Assembly: GCF_010119975.1 (NCBI RefSeq)
Contig: NZ_CP048222.1
Span: 8,656,501 to 8,720,500, forward strand
DNA length: 64,000 nucleotides
Source of the DNA: Rhodocytophaga rosea
Lineage (GTDB): Bacteria; Bacteroidota; Bacteroidia; Cytophagales; 172606-1
Direction: 5' to 3'
The notes beneath the pieces were generated by a model. That model did not search any database. It saw only the letters and a list, made by a program, of their open reading frames with translations, and was not told the DNA's origin. The translations under genes were made by a program, and so were the position numbers. Below, in pieces: positions 10,701 through 18,095 of this stretch. The stretch's first letter is position 1. Each line of letters starts with the position of its first letter.

Positions 10701-10751
10701 TAGAACTAATCCCACTAAGAAAACAGTTGAAAACTGATGTAAGTACTTCAT
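7749..10751 (-). CDS. lipoprotein with cytochrome c, PA14 and sugar-dehydrogenase-like propeller
   Basis: A 1000-residue predicted lipoprotein (lipobox LSAC, Cys22). Domains in order: a beta-rich N-terminal domain (about 35-245) containing TTAHGPQPTS; a class I cytochrome c domain with CNTCH at 266-270 and a likely distal ligand Met315 in VAMTPHP; a PA14 domain at about 360-515 (FRLVSDDGSRLYIDNKLV, LEYYQGGGGKGLSLQWRP); a six-bladed propeller like the glucose/sorbosone dehydrogenases at about 560-870 (GGIDFLEDGRMVVSTWD, GLRTPNGIGYGVDNEIFIADNQGDW, RLVWGPDGALYAGG); and a beta-sandwich tail. Such fusions are frequent in Bacteroidota and Planctomycetota. An oxidoreductase acting on a carbohydrate, with electrons passed to the haem, is inferred; the substrate is unknown. 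It has its own terminator. Confidence 0.82.
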   Translation of the reverse strand: MKYLHQFSTVFLVGLVLCLSACNNNASKEKVKRPYEAWVLRSVLDKKPRMLSIALHDSLWVAYNTQTGSLYKAWTEGVNFDGPVYTTAHGPQPTSLGAAYVEEPDGNPWRIVSNGTETTPEVIYKGHRIQNNQVTLTYELVYNKQLIKVEEKPEYKAGENKQISLERVFTTANVPADVQVALQVHTGSSGAQNEYQTNGKYTVQNKTEEEIQSKKYTTLQGVLLLNSNGQTDFTSTLISKPVVAKADAEKLAGEEAVAALFAKSDCNTCHNKDVKTVGPAYIDIAKKYENSEQMNAQLVEKVIKGGAGNWGAVAMTPHPNLPKEDATTMVSYILALDAAEEKNQASNKLMPKPDYEVNFKSINLSDVDPQAEQPGMAVNIYKFSEAISDFPAINDEMLPIGSGTVNAMHVNEDFGGLDENFAIFASGFINAEKTTNVVFRLVSDDGSRLYIDNKLVINNGGNHALEGKDGEIILKAGKHPFRLEYYQGGGGKGLSLQWRPYGTKEFVVVPPSVFTYKGTDIKKTQQALVASAASKDLIPGDASPLVTVHPSFDLAQARPDDFHPKVGGIDFLEDGRMVVSTWDSLGSVYILDGVQGKDPKAIKAKKIAYGLAEPLGLKVVDNEIYILQKQELTKLVDLDKDDIIDEYQTICNGWKVSANFHEFAFGLLYKDGYFYGTLATAINPGGASTKPQIPDRGKVVKISKKDGSFEFIASGLRTPNGIGYGVDNEIFIADNQGDWLPSSKILHLQEGAWYGSRSVDFEGTANLTEKQPVVWLPQDEIGNSPSQPAVLNVGPYKNQMIHGEVTHGGIKRVFAEKINGEYQGAVFRFTQGLEAGINRLVWGPDGALYAGGVGSTGNWGHSGKLSYGLQRLTFNNKVAFEMLAVRAKSNGVEIEFTEPLKEGVGAAASDYTIRQWYYKPTSEYGGPKLDDQALPIKSVNVSADRKKVFLELGGMKARHLVYIRLNRQTITSANRQNLWSTEAWYTMNNLPVEPGLLSKK

Positions 10752-10949
10752 CTTAAATATTTGGTTTGATAGAAATATAGTATAGGTTCACAATTCGTTT
10801 CAATATTTGTACATCTTACGAATTAAAATGTACAAATATCAGCATTACACTCTTTATAATGAAGGGGAACAGCCGCCAAATTTACTAATTTTTGATGGCT
10901 TTTTATAACAATCAAATCCTAATACAGATTTTACTAATTTTACCAGCAC

Positions 10950-12449
10950 ATGAATTCAATACCTCTCTCTTTACAAAATTCTGAAAACCGGGTAGCTACT
11001 GATTATACGGCAGGTATGCTCACTGAATGGAAAAGACGGGTGGATAAAGGGGAATTTTTAGAAGACTGGCAACGAATAGTAACAAGAAAAAATAATTTTT
11101 TAAGGCAGCCTGCTACTTCTGAAAAATATCAGTACAAAGGTCCGCATTTAACTGATAAAAACACACCGCTGACCAATTCCATTCCGGTAACCGGAAAATC
11201 TAAAACCAATGTAGAACCCACTTTGTGGCAACGGGCAGAAGTGTATGAAGCTGCTTTGTGGAGTTTACTGAAAGCAGATACTAAAAATCCGGTCGAAGAA
11301 GCACAGGTTCGGGAAATCAACCGCCGGATTAAAGACTTACTGCTATTTTATGCCACTACACCTGGGCTGAGATTTTCGGATCAAAACCGCTGGGATGGTA
11401 AATTCCATGATCTTTCGCCTGGCTATATTATTTCCTTGTGGGTGCACCAGCTGGAAGATGTATTCCATGTTTGCAAGCATTTGTTCTCTTCTGAAGAAAA
11501 AGAAATATTTATCAACTGGGTGTTTTCGGCGGCAGCGTTTTCGTACCATTTACTCAGACAGGATTTAAGTAAGCCGTTTAAAAACCGCTCGCAGGGGAAC
11601 TATGAACCGGTCAAACCAATTGCGTATGGTCCCCCTATTTCCCTACACTATGCAGGTGAAAATACATATGCAGGAAACCGTTTTTATAATAACCGCCGCT
11701 TAGCCCATCTTCCGCTGGTTGCCAAAGCAGGCGCTATGCAGGCCAACCAGAAAAGTTTAGGTATTACTATTCCAGCCACTATTGATTTCCGCAAGGAAGC
11801 AGAACAGATTTATAAAGAAGCTATTGCTTTTGCCTTGTATCCAACCGGAGAATGTGTGGAGATGGAGCGGAATGACGATGATAAGCCTTCGCAGGGCATG
11901 GGCTATAGCTTTATTTTTTTTGATGCCATTGCATGGGTTCCTTATTACCGCTTGCTGGAAGGCGATGATTCACTCTATTTTTATCAGACCTCGGCTGGTA
12001 TTTTAGGCAGCGAAGATCCTACCTGCAAAACCCCTTATCAACTCGATAGCATGGGAAAAAACCCCAAGTCTTTACTTAAAGCCATCAAATATCAGTTTGA
12101 GTGTATGAGCCTGGCAAAGGAAGTGTATGGCACCCGCAAAACAGAAAACTATACCAGTGCACAGAAAGAACTGTTCCGCTACGATGGAAGCGGACAATTA
12201 CAAAAGCCGGAATGGCTGAGCGGACATTTTCTGATGACTTTACAGGCTAACTTAGGATTCAAATCTGCTGCCATTCGTCAGGGTTGCGAACACCCTTATG
12301 AGGCACAAGGTAGAGCGAAGGTGATTACAAATAAACAATCTGATACTGTGGCTTACGCAGGATCAGGTGCTTATAGACCTTCAGAAGGAATATTCGGACT
12401 GGAAAGTTGCCTGATTCTGAAATACTATGGAATGGAAGCTTTAATTTAA
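10950..12449 (+). CDS. alpha/alpha-toroid protein related to alginate-lyase-like enzymes, no signal peptide
   Basis: A 499-residue, mostly helical protein. I see no signal peptide: it begins MNSIPLSLQNSENRV, so it is probably cytoplasmic. Its plan matches the N-terminal domains of the two secreted proteins at 47132 and 52328. Shared features are a start like WKRRVDKG (WRKRANVG / WKQRAKSG in the others), then DWQRI..FL..P..EKYQYKG (DWDRI..FLSNPSAERYKG), a central FYNNRRLA at about 245-252 (YNNRRSAQ), then 'YPTGECVEMER' (YPDGTSAEFQR). This points to the alginate lyase/chondroitin AC-type toroid superfamily. Whether it still cleaves a glycan is unknown. The methyltransferase gene begins 33 bases downstream, suggesting an operon. 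Confidence 0.6.
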   Translation: MNSIPLSLQNSENRVATDYTAGMLTEWKRRVDKGEFLEDWQRIVTRKNNFLRQPATSEKYQYKGPHLTDKNTPLTNSIPVTGKSKTNVEPTLWQRAEVYEAALWSLLKADTKNPVEEAQVREINRRIKDLLLFYATTPGLRFSDQNRWDGKFHDLSPGYIISLWVHQLEDVFHVCKHLFSSEEKEIFINWVFSAAAFSYHLLRQDLSKPFKNRSQGNYEPVKPIAYGPPISLHYAGENTYAGNRFYNNRRLAHLPLVAKAGAMQANQKSLGITIPATIDFRKEAEQIYKEAIAFALYPTGECVEMERNDDDKPSQGMGYSFIFFDAIAWVPYYRLLEGDDSLYFYQTSAGILGSEDPTCKTPYQLDSMGKNPKSLLKAIKYQFECMSLAKEVYGTRKTENYTSAQKELFRYDGSGQLQKPEWLSGHFLMTLQANLGFKSAAIRQGCEHPYEAQGRAKVITNKQSDTVAYAGSGAYRPSEGIFGLESCLILKYYGMEALI

Positions 12450-12482
12450 TACTTATATCCTAAAACGTTACCTACCAACAAT

Positions 12483-13289
12483 ATGAAGGAAAATAATATA
12501 AGCGAAGAAAGAGCGGCTATGCCCTCCGGCACACACGTAGTTTTAGACCGTAGAACTTTAGAAAACAGCAATAAAAATCTGTTAAAATGGCTTAAACCTG
12601 GTATGGCTGTGTTGGATGTAGGTTGCGGAACCGGAGCTATCACCAAAGGCATTGCAGAAAAAACTGGACTTAAAGGCAAAGTAGCAGGCATAGACGTAAG
12701 CGAAGAATTAATCACAAAAGCGAAGCTAAATTTTGGACATCTAGAGAATCTTTCATTTGAAGTAGCCAATATACTTTCCTATACTCCTAATCAGAAATTT
12801 GATCTGATCACCTCTGCCAGGACACTGCAATGGATGGCTGCTCCGGATAAAGCATTGGAGCAGATGAAAAAATTATTGAATCCTGGTGGTATCATTTCTA
12901 TTCTCGATTATAACCATGAGAAAATCAATTGGCAACCAGAGCCTCCAAAGACGATGAGGCGTTTTTATAATGCGTTTCTGCAGTGGAGAAAAGAGGCTGG
13001 TTTTGATAATACCATTGCTGATCACTTAAAGCAATTGATGAATCAGATTGGACTTAAAGATATAGAAATCAGCCAACAACATGAATTAAGTCTGAACGGA
13101 GATAGTAATTTTTCCCACCAGGCTGGCATATGGCTGGAAGTAGCCAGGCTCCGTGGACCACAGCTTGTACAATCCGGGTATATTTCAGAAGAAGACAGAC
13201 TTGCTGCGATTGAAGAGTATGAACACTGGATTAATAGCAACGGCCAATCTATGCAATTATACTTACTGGCCGTTGAAGGACATATTTAA
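12483..13289 (+). CDS. class I SAM-dependent methyltransferase
   Basis: 268 residues with the SAM-binding motif I VLDVGCGTGA (43-52), an acidic motif after strand 2 (AGIDVSEEL), and post-motifs 'KFDLITSARTLQWMAAPDKAL' and 'LLNPGGIISILDYN'. The arrangement is that of UbiE/BioC-like methyltransferases with a helical C-terminal extension that may hold the acceptor. The acceptor cannot be deduced. It lies 33 bases after the toroid-protein gene and 39 before a small lipoprotein gene, all on the plus strand. Confidence 0.85.
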   Translation: MKENNISEERAAMPSGTHVVLDRRTLENSNKNLLKWLKPGMAVLDVGCGTGAITKGIAEKTGLKGKVAGIDVSEELITKAKLNFGHLENLSFEVANILSYTPNQKFDLITSARTLQWMAAPDKALEQMKKLLNPGGIISILDYNHEKINWQPEPPKTMRRFYNAFLQWRKEAGFDNTIADHLKQLMNQIGLKDIEISQQHELSLNGDSNFSHQAGIWLEVARLRGPQLVQSGYISEEDRLAAIEEYEHWINSNGQSMQLYLLAVEGHI

Positions 13290-13328
13290 TAGGATTATTA
13301 TTTAGGTATTGTATGCCATTGGAATAAA

Positions 13329-13700
13329 TTGAAAAGAATAAAACGAAAGTATCTAATACTACTTGTAGTGTGGTTGGGATTGATATTAACAGGAAGCTGT
13401 TCTACAAAAAAAGTAGGTTTAACTGCCAATCAGTCAAAGAGTCAATCAGCAGATTCACTACAAATCAAAAACGATCCTCTGATAAAAGATGAACAGATGG
13501 CAGTAGCGCTAGCCGAGCCAATTTTGTTTAGAAGATTCGGAAAGAAGCATATTCTGAGGCAAAAACCATATAGAGTAAAACAAATAAATAACTATTGGAT
13601 CATTCAAGGTTATTTGCCAGCAGGCTCTGATGGAGGAGTTTTTGAAATTACTTTAGACGGCAATGATGGCAAAATAATCAAAATCATGCATGGACAGTAA
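13329..13700 (+). CDS. small lipoprotein, NTF2-fold immunity-like (YbbC/YhhH type)
   Basis: 123 residues, starting at TTG 13329 because no ATG precedes the signal sequence. A hydrophobic segment leads to Cys24 (LTGSC), a plausible lipobox. The mature part holds 'EQMAVALAEPILFRRFGKK...QKPYRVKQINNYWIIQGYLP...GGVFEITLDGNDGKIIKI'-type sequence (quoted in parts), which fits the NTF2-fold immunity / YbbC-YhhH family: an A-x-x-(I/L)-A-E helix, a tyrosine-rich strand with W..GYLP, then GG..E..L. In other bacteria such proteins protect against polymorphic toxins, but no toxin gene is visible here, and many Bacteroidota carry solitary copies of unknown role. Confidence 0.6.
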   Translation: MKRIKRKYLILLVVWLGLILTGSCSTKKVGLTANQSKSQSADSLQIKNDPLIKDEQMAVALAEPILFRRFGKKHILRQKPYRVKQINNYWIIQGYLPAGSDGGVFEITLDGNDGKIIKIMHGQ

Positions 13701-13828
13701 ATAAATGGCATACAACACTTACTTAAGCCATCCATCGGTCTACCTCAACACAAGGCTTAATAAAAAGGCTCGACTGTAGTAATTTGTGGCCCTTTTCTCA
13801 CATCTTACTAATAACCAACAAGTCAGCC

Positions 13829-15277
13829 TTAATAGCCACTTACTGCAGTAATTGGTGCTGACATTTCAAGCGAATGGAAAGTATGAAAAAGAGTTTTGCC
13901 AGCTTTGATATCAAAATTCATCGGATGAGTTTGTTCCATGCCTGCGTTTATGCCAGATTTGGTTATAAACTGCACCTGCTGGTTGCCTTCAGGCAATGAT
14001 AAGCGGGTATAATAAATCCCATGCGGTACAGATTGCCAGCTTCTGGTGTCTGCCTGTTCGGTGATTGCATTCACCAGGCCAATGAGGGCACCTGCATTGT
14101 CGTTCTCCTTTCGCATCGTGTATTCAGCGGCTTTCTTCAAGGCTACCCTCAATACAGATTTTCCTACTTCCAGCAACATCCGTTGGTTTAGTGTTTTAAA
14201 AGCAATCGCATTTACATCTTCTGCCAGATTAAGCGGATAGGATTGGTCATTCCAAACCAATTGTGCATGATTGTACAGAGCTGGGCGTTCTACATATTTA
14301 GGGAATGTAATCCGAATAAATTCCAGTGAACTGAGTCCGCTTTTATGGTAAGTACTGTCATCCATAGGAAACGCAAAATTCAGCGCAAGATCCTGGTTGG
14401 TAAAATTTACTACGCCCCCCTGCCCGCGAAGAATGGTAAAATTAATACCATTTTCTACTTTTACCGGACCTAATCCATTGTGCCACAAAAATACCAGATC
14501 TCCTTTTTTCGACTTGTCATGCTTGTATTGCATGCCAAACTCCTTCTCGTAGCGACGTAAGTCTTCGCTAAAATTATTCACATACGCTGTTCTAAGCAGA
14601 TCTTCCTTTAATTGTTGTGGCACTTCCTGGTTGAAGAACTTGTGGTAATCATTCTGGTAAATATCGAGGGCATTCCGGTAAGCAATGAAAGCATTATTCG
14701 CATCACCATTGGCATCATATATAATTCCCATCAGCAGATGAATAAAGGCATCCCGTTGAAATTTATTTTCAGAGGTATACTTACTGCTCAGCTTGCTCAG
14801 TTTTATATCCATCCGCTTGCATTCCACCAGGGCAGCTTCTTTATCACCTAATTTCAAAAAATTCAGGGCTTTGTAATAATGCACCATCAAAATCTCAAAA
14901 TCTTCGCCCTTATATTCCACAATATTAGGATTCAGCAGAAAGGAGGCAGCTTCATTCAGGTAATTTACCTGGTAATCTTCGCCGAGCATATAGGCTTTTT
15001 CAAAATAAACATTGCTCTCTGCATAATTTCCTTGTAAAGAAGCTACAACCCCCATATTCATGTAATAGAGTAACTTTGTTTTACGGGTTTCTGCTTTTTT
15101 ATCTTTCGCTAAAGCCGCCTGTGCTTCCCCAAAATTACCCCGTTCAAAATTGCTGTTAAACGTATAGATCGTCTGATAGTAATTCATGCAGGAAGAGCAC
15201 AGAACCGTCAGTAATGATAGATATAGAACAACAGCAGGCCGGATTATAATACGATTTTTCAACGGTCGGGGTAACAT
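13829..15277 (-). CDS. COG3014-family TPR-like lipoprotein
   Basis: 482 residues. A hydrophobic N-terminus ends in CSSC (Cys30), a lipobox. The first ~230 residues are helical pairs like tetratricopeptides (FERGNFGEAQAALAKDKK, YNMGV..LQGNYAESNVYFEKA, LKLGDKEAALVECKRM, YDANGDANNAFIAYRNAL); a beta-rich C-terminal domain follows. This matches the COG3014 family found next to LpoB-like proteins in many Bacteroidota and Proteobacteria. Role unknown, probably in the periplasm or at the outer membrane. It begins 66 bases after the LpoB-like gene and is probably its second cistron. Confidence 0.78.
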   Translation of the reverse strand: MLPRPLKNRIIIRPAVVLYLSLLTVLCSSCMNYYQTIYTFNSNFERGNFGEAQAALAKDKKAETRKTKLLYYMNMGVVASLQGNYAESNVYFEKAYMLGEDYQVNYLNEAASFLLNPNIVEYKGEDFEILMVHYYKALNFLKLGDKEAALVECKRMDIKLSKLSSKYTSENKFQRDAFIHLLMGIIYDANGDANNAFIAYRNALDIYQNDYHKFFNQEVPQQLKEDLLRTAYVNNFSEDLRRYEKEFGMQYKHDKSKKGDLVFLWHNGLGPVKVENGINFTILRGQGGVVNFTNQDLALNFAFPMDDSTYHKSGLSSLEFIRITFPKYVERPALYNHAQLVWNDQSYPLNLAEDVNAIAFKTLNQRMLLEVGKSVLRVALKKAAEYTMRKENDNAGALIGLVNAITEQADTRSWQSVPHGIYYTRLSLPEGNQQVQFITKSGINAGMEQTHPMNFDIKAGKTLFHTFHSLEMSAPITAVSGY

Positions 15278-15343
15278 GGGTTTGTTAGATTAAAATTTTG
15301 ATTTAAAGATTCTTCATTACGTAGTATTAAATGAAAGATTAAA

Positions 15344-15931
15344 TTAGTTCGTCACGTATTTTTTTATCTGCTTCTCTCCTACCCACACAATTTCGTTGGT
15401 TTCCAGGTCAGCCAGTTCCAGGTTCACCTGGTAGTAAGTCACCTGCTTTTTATTCACCGCATCCACAATAGAGTTAATCGTACCAAACATCATATAATCA
15501 GCACCCAGCTCTTTTCCCCATTTCTTCTGAGTATCCGGAGAAGCGAATTCCTGCTGATCAGCACGTTCCTGACGCATTTTTTCCCGGAATTCAGCATTCT
15601 GCACAATCCGGATGGTAGACGTATTAATAAACTCACGTTCCATATTTTTTATAAATGTTTCCGCTTCAATATGTTCATGGCTTTTATTTGTGATCATGCC
15701 TACGATCATCACCGGCTTTTTATTGGTTTTATTTACAAAGTCGTTGCGCCATTGGCGGTTAATGGCATCTTTCACCATTTCTTCAGCCACCAGCCTGGAG
15801 TCGGTATCATTCCAGCGTCCGCTTAGGTCAATCTGCTGATCGGGACTAACACGGGTAACGGTGTGCTTATTACAAGCAGAAAATACAGTAAAAAATGAAG
15901 CAATACAGAATAGTTTAGCAATTGTTTTCAT
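15344..15931 (-). CDS. LpoB-like lipoprotein (penicillin-binding-protein activator family)
   Basis: 195 residues with a lipoprotein signal (FSACNK, Cys20). The body follows the LpoB/YcfM pattern: 'SGRWNDTDSRLVAEEMV' near the N-terminus, then PVMIVGMITNKSHEHI, FIKNMEREFINTSTIRIV, KKWGKELGADYMMFGTI and a final strand LADLETNEIVWVGEKQIKK. In E. coli LpoB activates PBP1b from the outer membrane. In Bacteroidota this family is usually paired with a COG3014 protein, as here, and a PBP partner has not been shown. It is first in the two-gene minus-strand unit. Confidence 0.85.
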   Translation of the reverse strand: MKTIAKLFCIASFFTVFSACNKHTVTRVSPDQQIDLSGRWNDTDSRLVAEEMVKDAINRQWRNDFVNKTNKKPVMIVGMITNKSHEHIEAETFIKNMEREFINTSTIRIVQNAEFREKMRQERADQQEFASPDTQKKWGKELGADYMMFGTINSIVDAVNKKQVTYYQVNLELADLETNEIVWVGEKQIKKYVTN

Positions 15932-16124
15932 TGGTATATAGTATATGTGATTGGGTTTATATGCTTAATTTGTCAACTAGCGTATATATTTTACAATATC
16001 GCCTGGTTTTCGGAAGTTTCATTCAATATTCATGCAATTGTAACCTTCCTCCATGTAATAAATGATGAAAGCTTATAACAGGCGGATGAAGTGTCTGAAT
16101 ACCTTCTGTATGGCGGAAATAATT

Positions 16125-16228
16125 GAGTGAATGAGAGATTGAGTGATTAAATTAAATGGTTGTAATGTTAAATTTGACTTGTCTAATAATCTGGCTAATA
16201 AACAGAGTACTCACTCATTCACTCACTC
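16125..16228. repeat. GAGTGA-type inverted repeat at the 3' end of the permease gene
   Basis: GAGTGAATGAG (16125-16135) and its exact complement CTCATTCACTC (16214-16224) face each other, each within a longer run of GAGTGA-like units. The right arm covers the last codons and the stop of the permease gene (KKASE-stop), so the protein tail is repeat-encoded. Confidence 0.55.
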
Positions 16229-17541
16229 GCCTTTTTCATGGCCATACGGCTATTAATGAAATAGATTAGGGCACCGGCAGCAATAATGCCTAATCCAATA
16301 CATGATTCCAGCGGTCGCTCTATCAATACATAGATCATAATCCAGGTGTTGGCTAGAAGAAATAAGGCAGGTGTGAACGGATAACCCCAGGTTTTATAGG
16401 GCCTTGGCAAATCAGGACGGCGCCATCTGAGCACATACACACCGGCTACTGTTAAAGTAGTAAGCAACATCAGGGTAAAAGCGGCATATACAATTACCTG
16501 CTCGAAGGAAGACGTGTAAATGAAAATCAGAGTTATGAGGGTTTGAAACAAAATGGCATTCACTGGCGTATGGCGCACCGTCCGGAGAGATAAAAGATGC
16601 AAAGCCGGATAATCTTCTCCCATGACCTGCGTAATACGTGCTCCCACAAATATCATGGCGCTAATGGTAGATATCATCAAGGCCGCTATCAGCAAGGATA
16701 AAACATCAGCGGCGGTTGTCCCAAATAATTTATTACCTGCCAGAAAGCCTATTTCCACTTTGCCAGCCAGTTCTGCCATAGGTACCGTATAGAGAAATAC
16801 ATAATTAAGTAAGGCATATAGTACCAGTACCAGAAGTGTACTTAAAAAAAGCGCCTTCGGAAGATTCTTCTGAGGATTCCTTAATTCTCCTACCACATAA
16901 ATAGAAGCATTCCAGCCGGTGTAGGCATAGGAAACATATACCAGAGATACGGCAAAAGGCGGACTTAACAACACTTTCCAGTCTGAAAATTCAGGCAGCA
17001 GGCTGATCGATTGTGGTGTATTGGTAGTAAATCCAAAGAAGATAAAAATCAGCATAACACCGATTTTAATAAGCGTAAAAAAATTCTGAAAATAACTTCC
17101 CAGCCGGATACTGATACTATGAATAACAGCAAAGACTATCACTACCACTGCCGCCAGATGATTAACTGGTACTGAAGGAAACACAACGGCCGTATACTTT
17201 CCCAGGGCAATGGCAGCAATGGCCGTTGGCGCTACAAATCCGGCTGTAGCTGATACCCATCCGGATAAGAAACCCATCGCCGGATGATAAATAGCTGTCA
17301 GTAAATGATATTCTCCTCCGGACCTTGGAAGCGCCGTACCGAGTTCTCCGTAAGAAAGTGCCCCACATAAAGCTATAATTCCTCCTACAATCCAGAGCAT
17401 AATCAACGCAAAAACTGACTGTATATCTACTACCTGGTATCCCAGACTGGTAAATACACCTGTTCCTACCATATTGGCAATAGCAATTGATGCAGCCGTA
17501 TGTAAACCAATGGTTTTGTGGTGGGCATTAGATGTTGGCAT
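16219..17541 (-). CDS. APC-family amino acid permease
   Basis: 440 residues with about 12 membrane helices. The first helix carries the substrate-binding Gly-rich stretch IANMVGTGVFTSLGY (APC signature G-x-G), followed by 'GALSYGELGTALPRSGGEYHLL', typical of the amino acid/polyamine/organocation superfamily (LAT-like subgroup). It imports or exchanges amino acids across the inner membrane; the substrate cannot be read from sequence. It is transcribed away from the poly-cysteine leader and redoxin gene, sharing a 554-base intergenic region with it. That arrangement may link both to amino-acid supply, but this is inference. Confidence 0.88.
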   Translation of the reverse strand: MPTSNAHHKTIGLHTAASIAIANMVGTGVFTSLGYQVVDIQSVFALIMLWIVGGIIALCGALSYGELGTALPRSGGEYHLLTAIYHPAMGFLSGWVSATAGFVAPTAIAAIALGKYTAVVFPSVPVNHLAAVVVIVFAVIHSISIRLGSYFQNFFTLIKIGVMLIFIFFGFTTNTPQSISLLPEFSDWKVLLSPPFAVSLVYVSYAYTGWNASIYVVGELRNPQKNLPKALFLSTLLVLVLYALLNYVFLYTVPMAELAGKVEIGFLAGNKLFGTTAADVLSLLIAALMISTISAMIFVGARITQVMGEDYPALHLLSLRTVRHTPVNAILFQTLITLIFIYTSSFEQVIVYAAFTLMLLTTLTVAGVYVLRWRRPDLPRPYKTWGYPFTPALFLLANTWIMIYVLIERPLESCIGLGIIAAGALIYFINSRMAMKKASE

Positions 17542-17643
17542 ATAAAATCTTGATTGAAAGATAATTATCTACGAAGCACAATATTATACCTATTCAGATG
17601 TAAGTTATTAATATTAAAAAAAGCAAAGAAAAAGATAATCAGA

Positions 17644-17675
17644 TTTGGTAATTATAAAAATAGTTAGAATATTTG
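17644..17675 (+). promoter_or_regulatory. candidate Bacteroidota promoter for the leader
   Basis: TTTG at 17644-17647 and AATATTTG at 17668-17675, 20 bases apart. The Bacteroidota consensus is TTTG, 17-23 bases, TAnnTTTG, so the downstream element has one mismatch. Transcription would begin about 17682, some 26 bases before the leader ORF. Confidence 0.35.
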
Positions 17676-17707
17676 TCTATTAATTTAGTAGACAATAAAA
17701 AGAACGC

Positions 17708-17791
17708 ATGATAATTACGGCAAATAGTCAAGTAAACATTTTTAGTAATGTAAATCCCTTTACATTAACTTGTCGTTGCTGTTGTTGCTAA
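17708..17791 (+). CDS. poly-cysteine leader peptide (upstream ORF)
   Basis: A 27-codon ORF starts with ATG ATA ATT ACG and ends TCRCCCC-stop, so five of the last six residues are Cys (codons TGT CGT TGC TGT TGT TGC TAA). Position, size and end composition are those of a leader peptide whose translation stalls when charged cysteine tRNA is short. Poly-Cys leaders of this kind are known to control sulfur genes in mycobacteria. I am not aware of a firmly described Bacteroidota counterpart, but could not check. It lies 304 bases before the redoxin gene, which encodes no cysteine at all. That it is translated is inferred from sequence only. A chance ORF of this length is possible, but such a dense C-terminal Cys run is unlikely by chance. 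Confidence 0.6.
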   Translation: MIITANSQVNIFSNVNPFTLTCRCCCC

Positions 17792-17909
17792 TCTCCCCTG
17801 TATAGGTTTTGGCAAACCTCACAAATTGCCAGCTTTCAATCCTATTTAATTATCTATTGCTGCATGATTGATTTCTGTCAATACAGCCGTGTTTTTACGC
17901 TGTTCTGAA

Positions 17910-17940
17910 GACAGAATGTTGTAGCGTCTGTCCATTATTT
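17910..17940 (+). promoter_or_regulatory. candidate attenuator hairpin in the redoxin leader
   Basis: GACAGA (17910-17915) and TCTGTC (17927-17932) form a stem with an 11-nt loop, followed by CATTATTTTG. A smaller hairpin ACAGC / GCTGT lies just upstream (about 17883-17903). The T tract is weak, so it could be a terminator or only a structured leader. Confidence 0.35.
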
Positions 17941-18095
17941 TGTCTGACCATGCAGAATTATTCAACCTATCATTGGAGAAAAAGCAGATGTTCATTTTAT
18001 ACTCAATCCTGGCTCAGCCGATGTTGTAGTGAATAATTCATCAGATCAGTAAATCAAACTAAATATATCTATCTCAATTCTAAATAAAGAAACTC

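Larger units (their letters stand above)
17542..18095. other. divergent intergenic region with leader of the redoxin gene
   Basis: 554 bases between the permease (minus) and redoxin (plus) genes. It holds a candidate plus-strand promoter, a short ORF ending in a cysteine run, hairpins, and a second less convincing short ORF (17950-18036, ending RCCSE). The arrangement suggests an attenuator-type leader for the redoxin gene. Promoter elements for the permease were not identified. Confidence 0.6.

Noticed and set aside
17970-18057. Open frame reading GEKADVHFILNPGSADVV in the redoxin leader
   Set aside because: It looks protein-like but has no start codon after an upstream TGA and overlaps another short ORF; no support as a gene.
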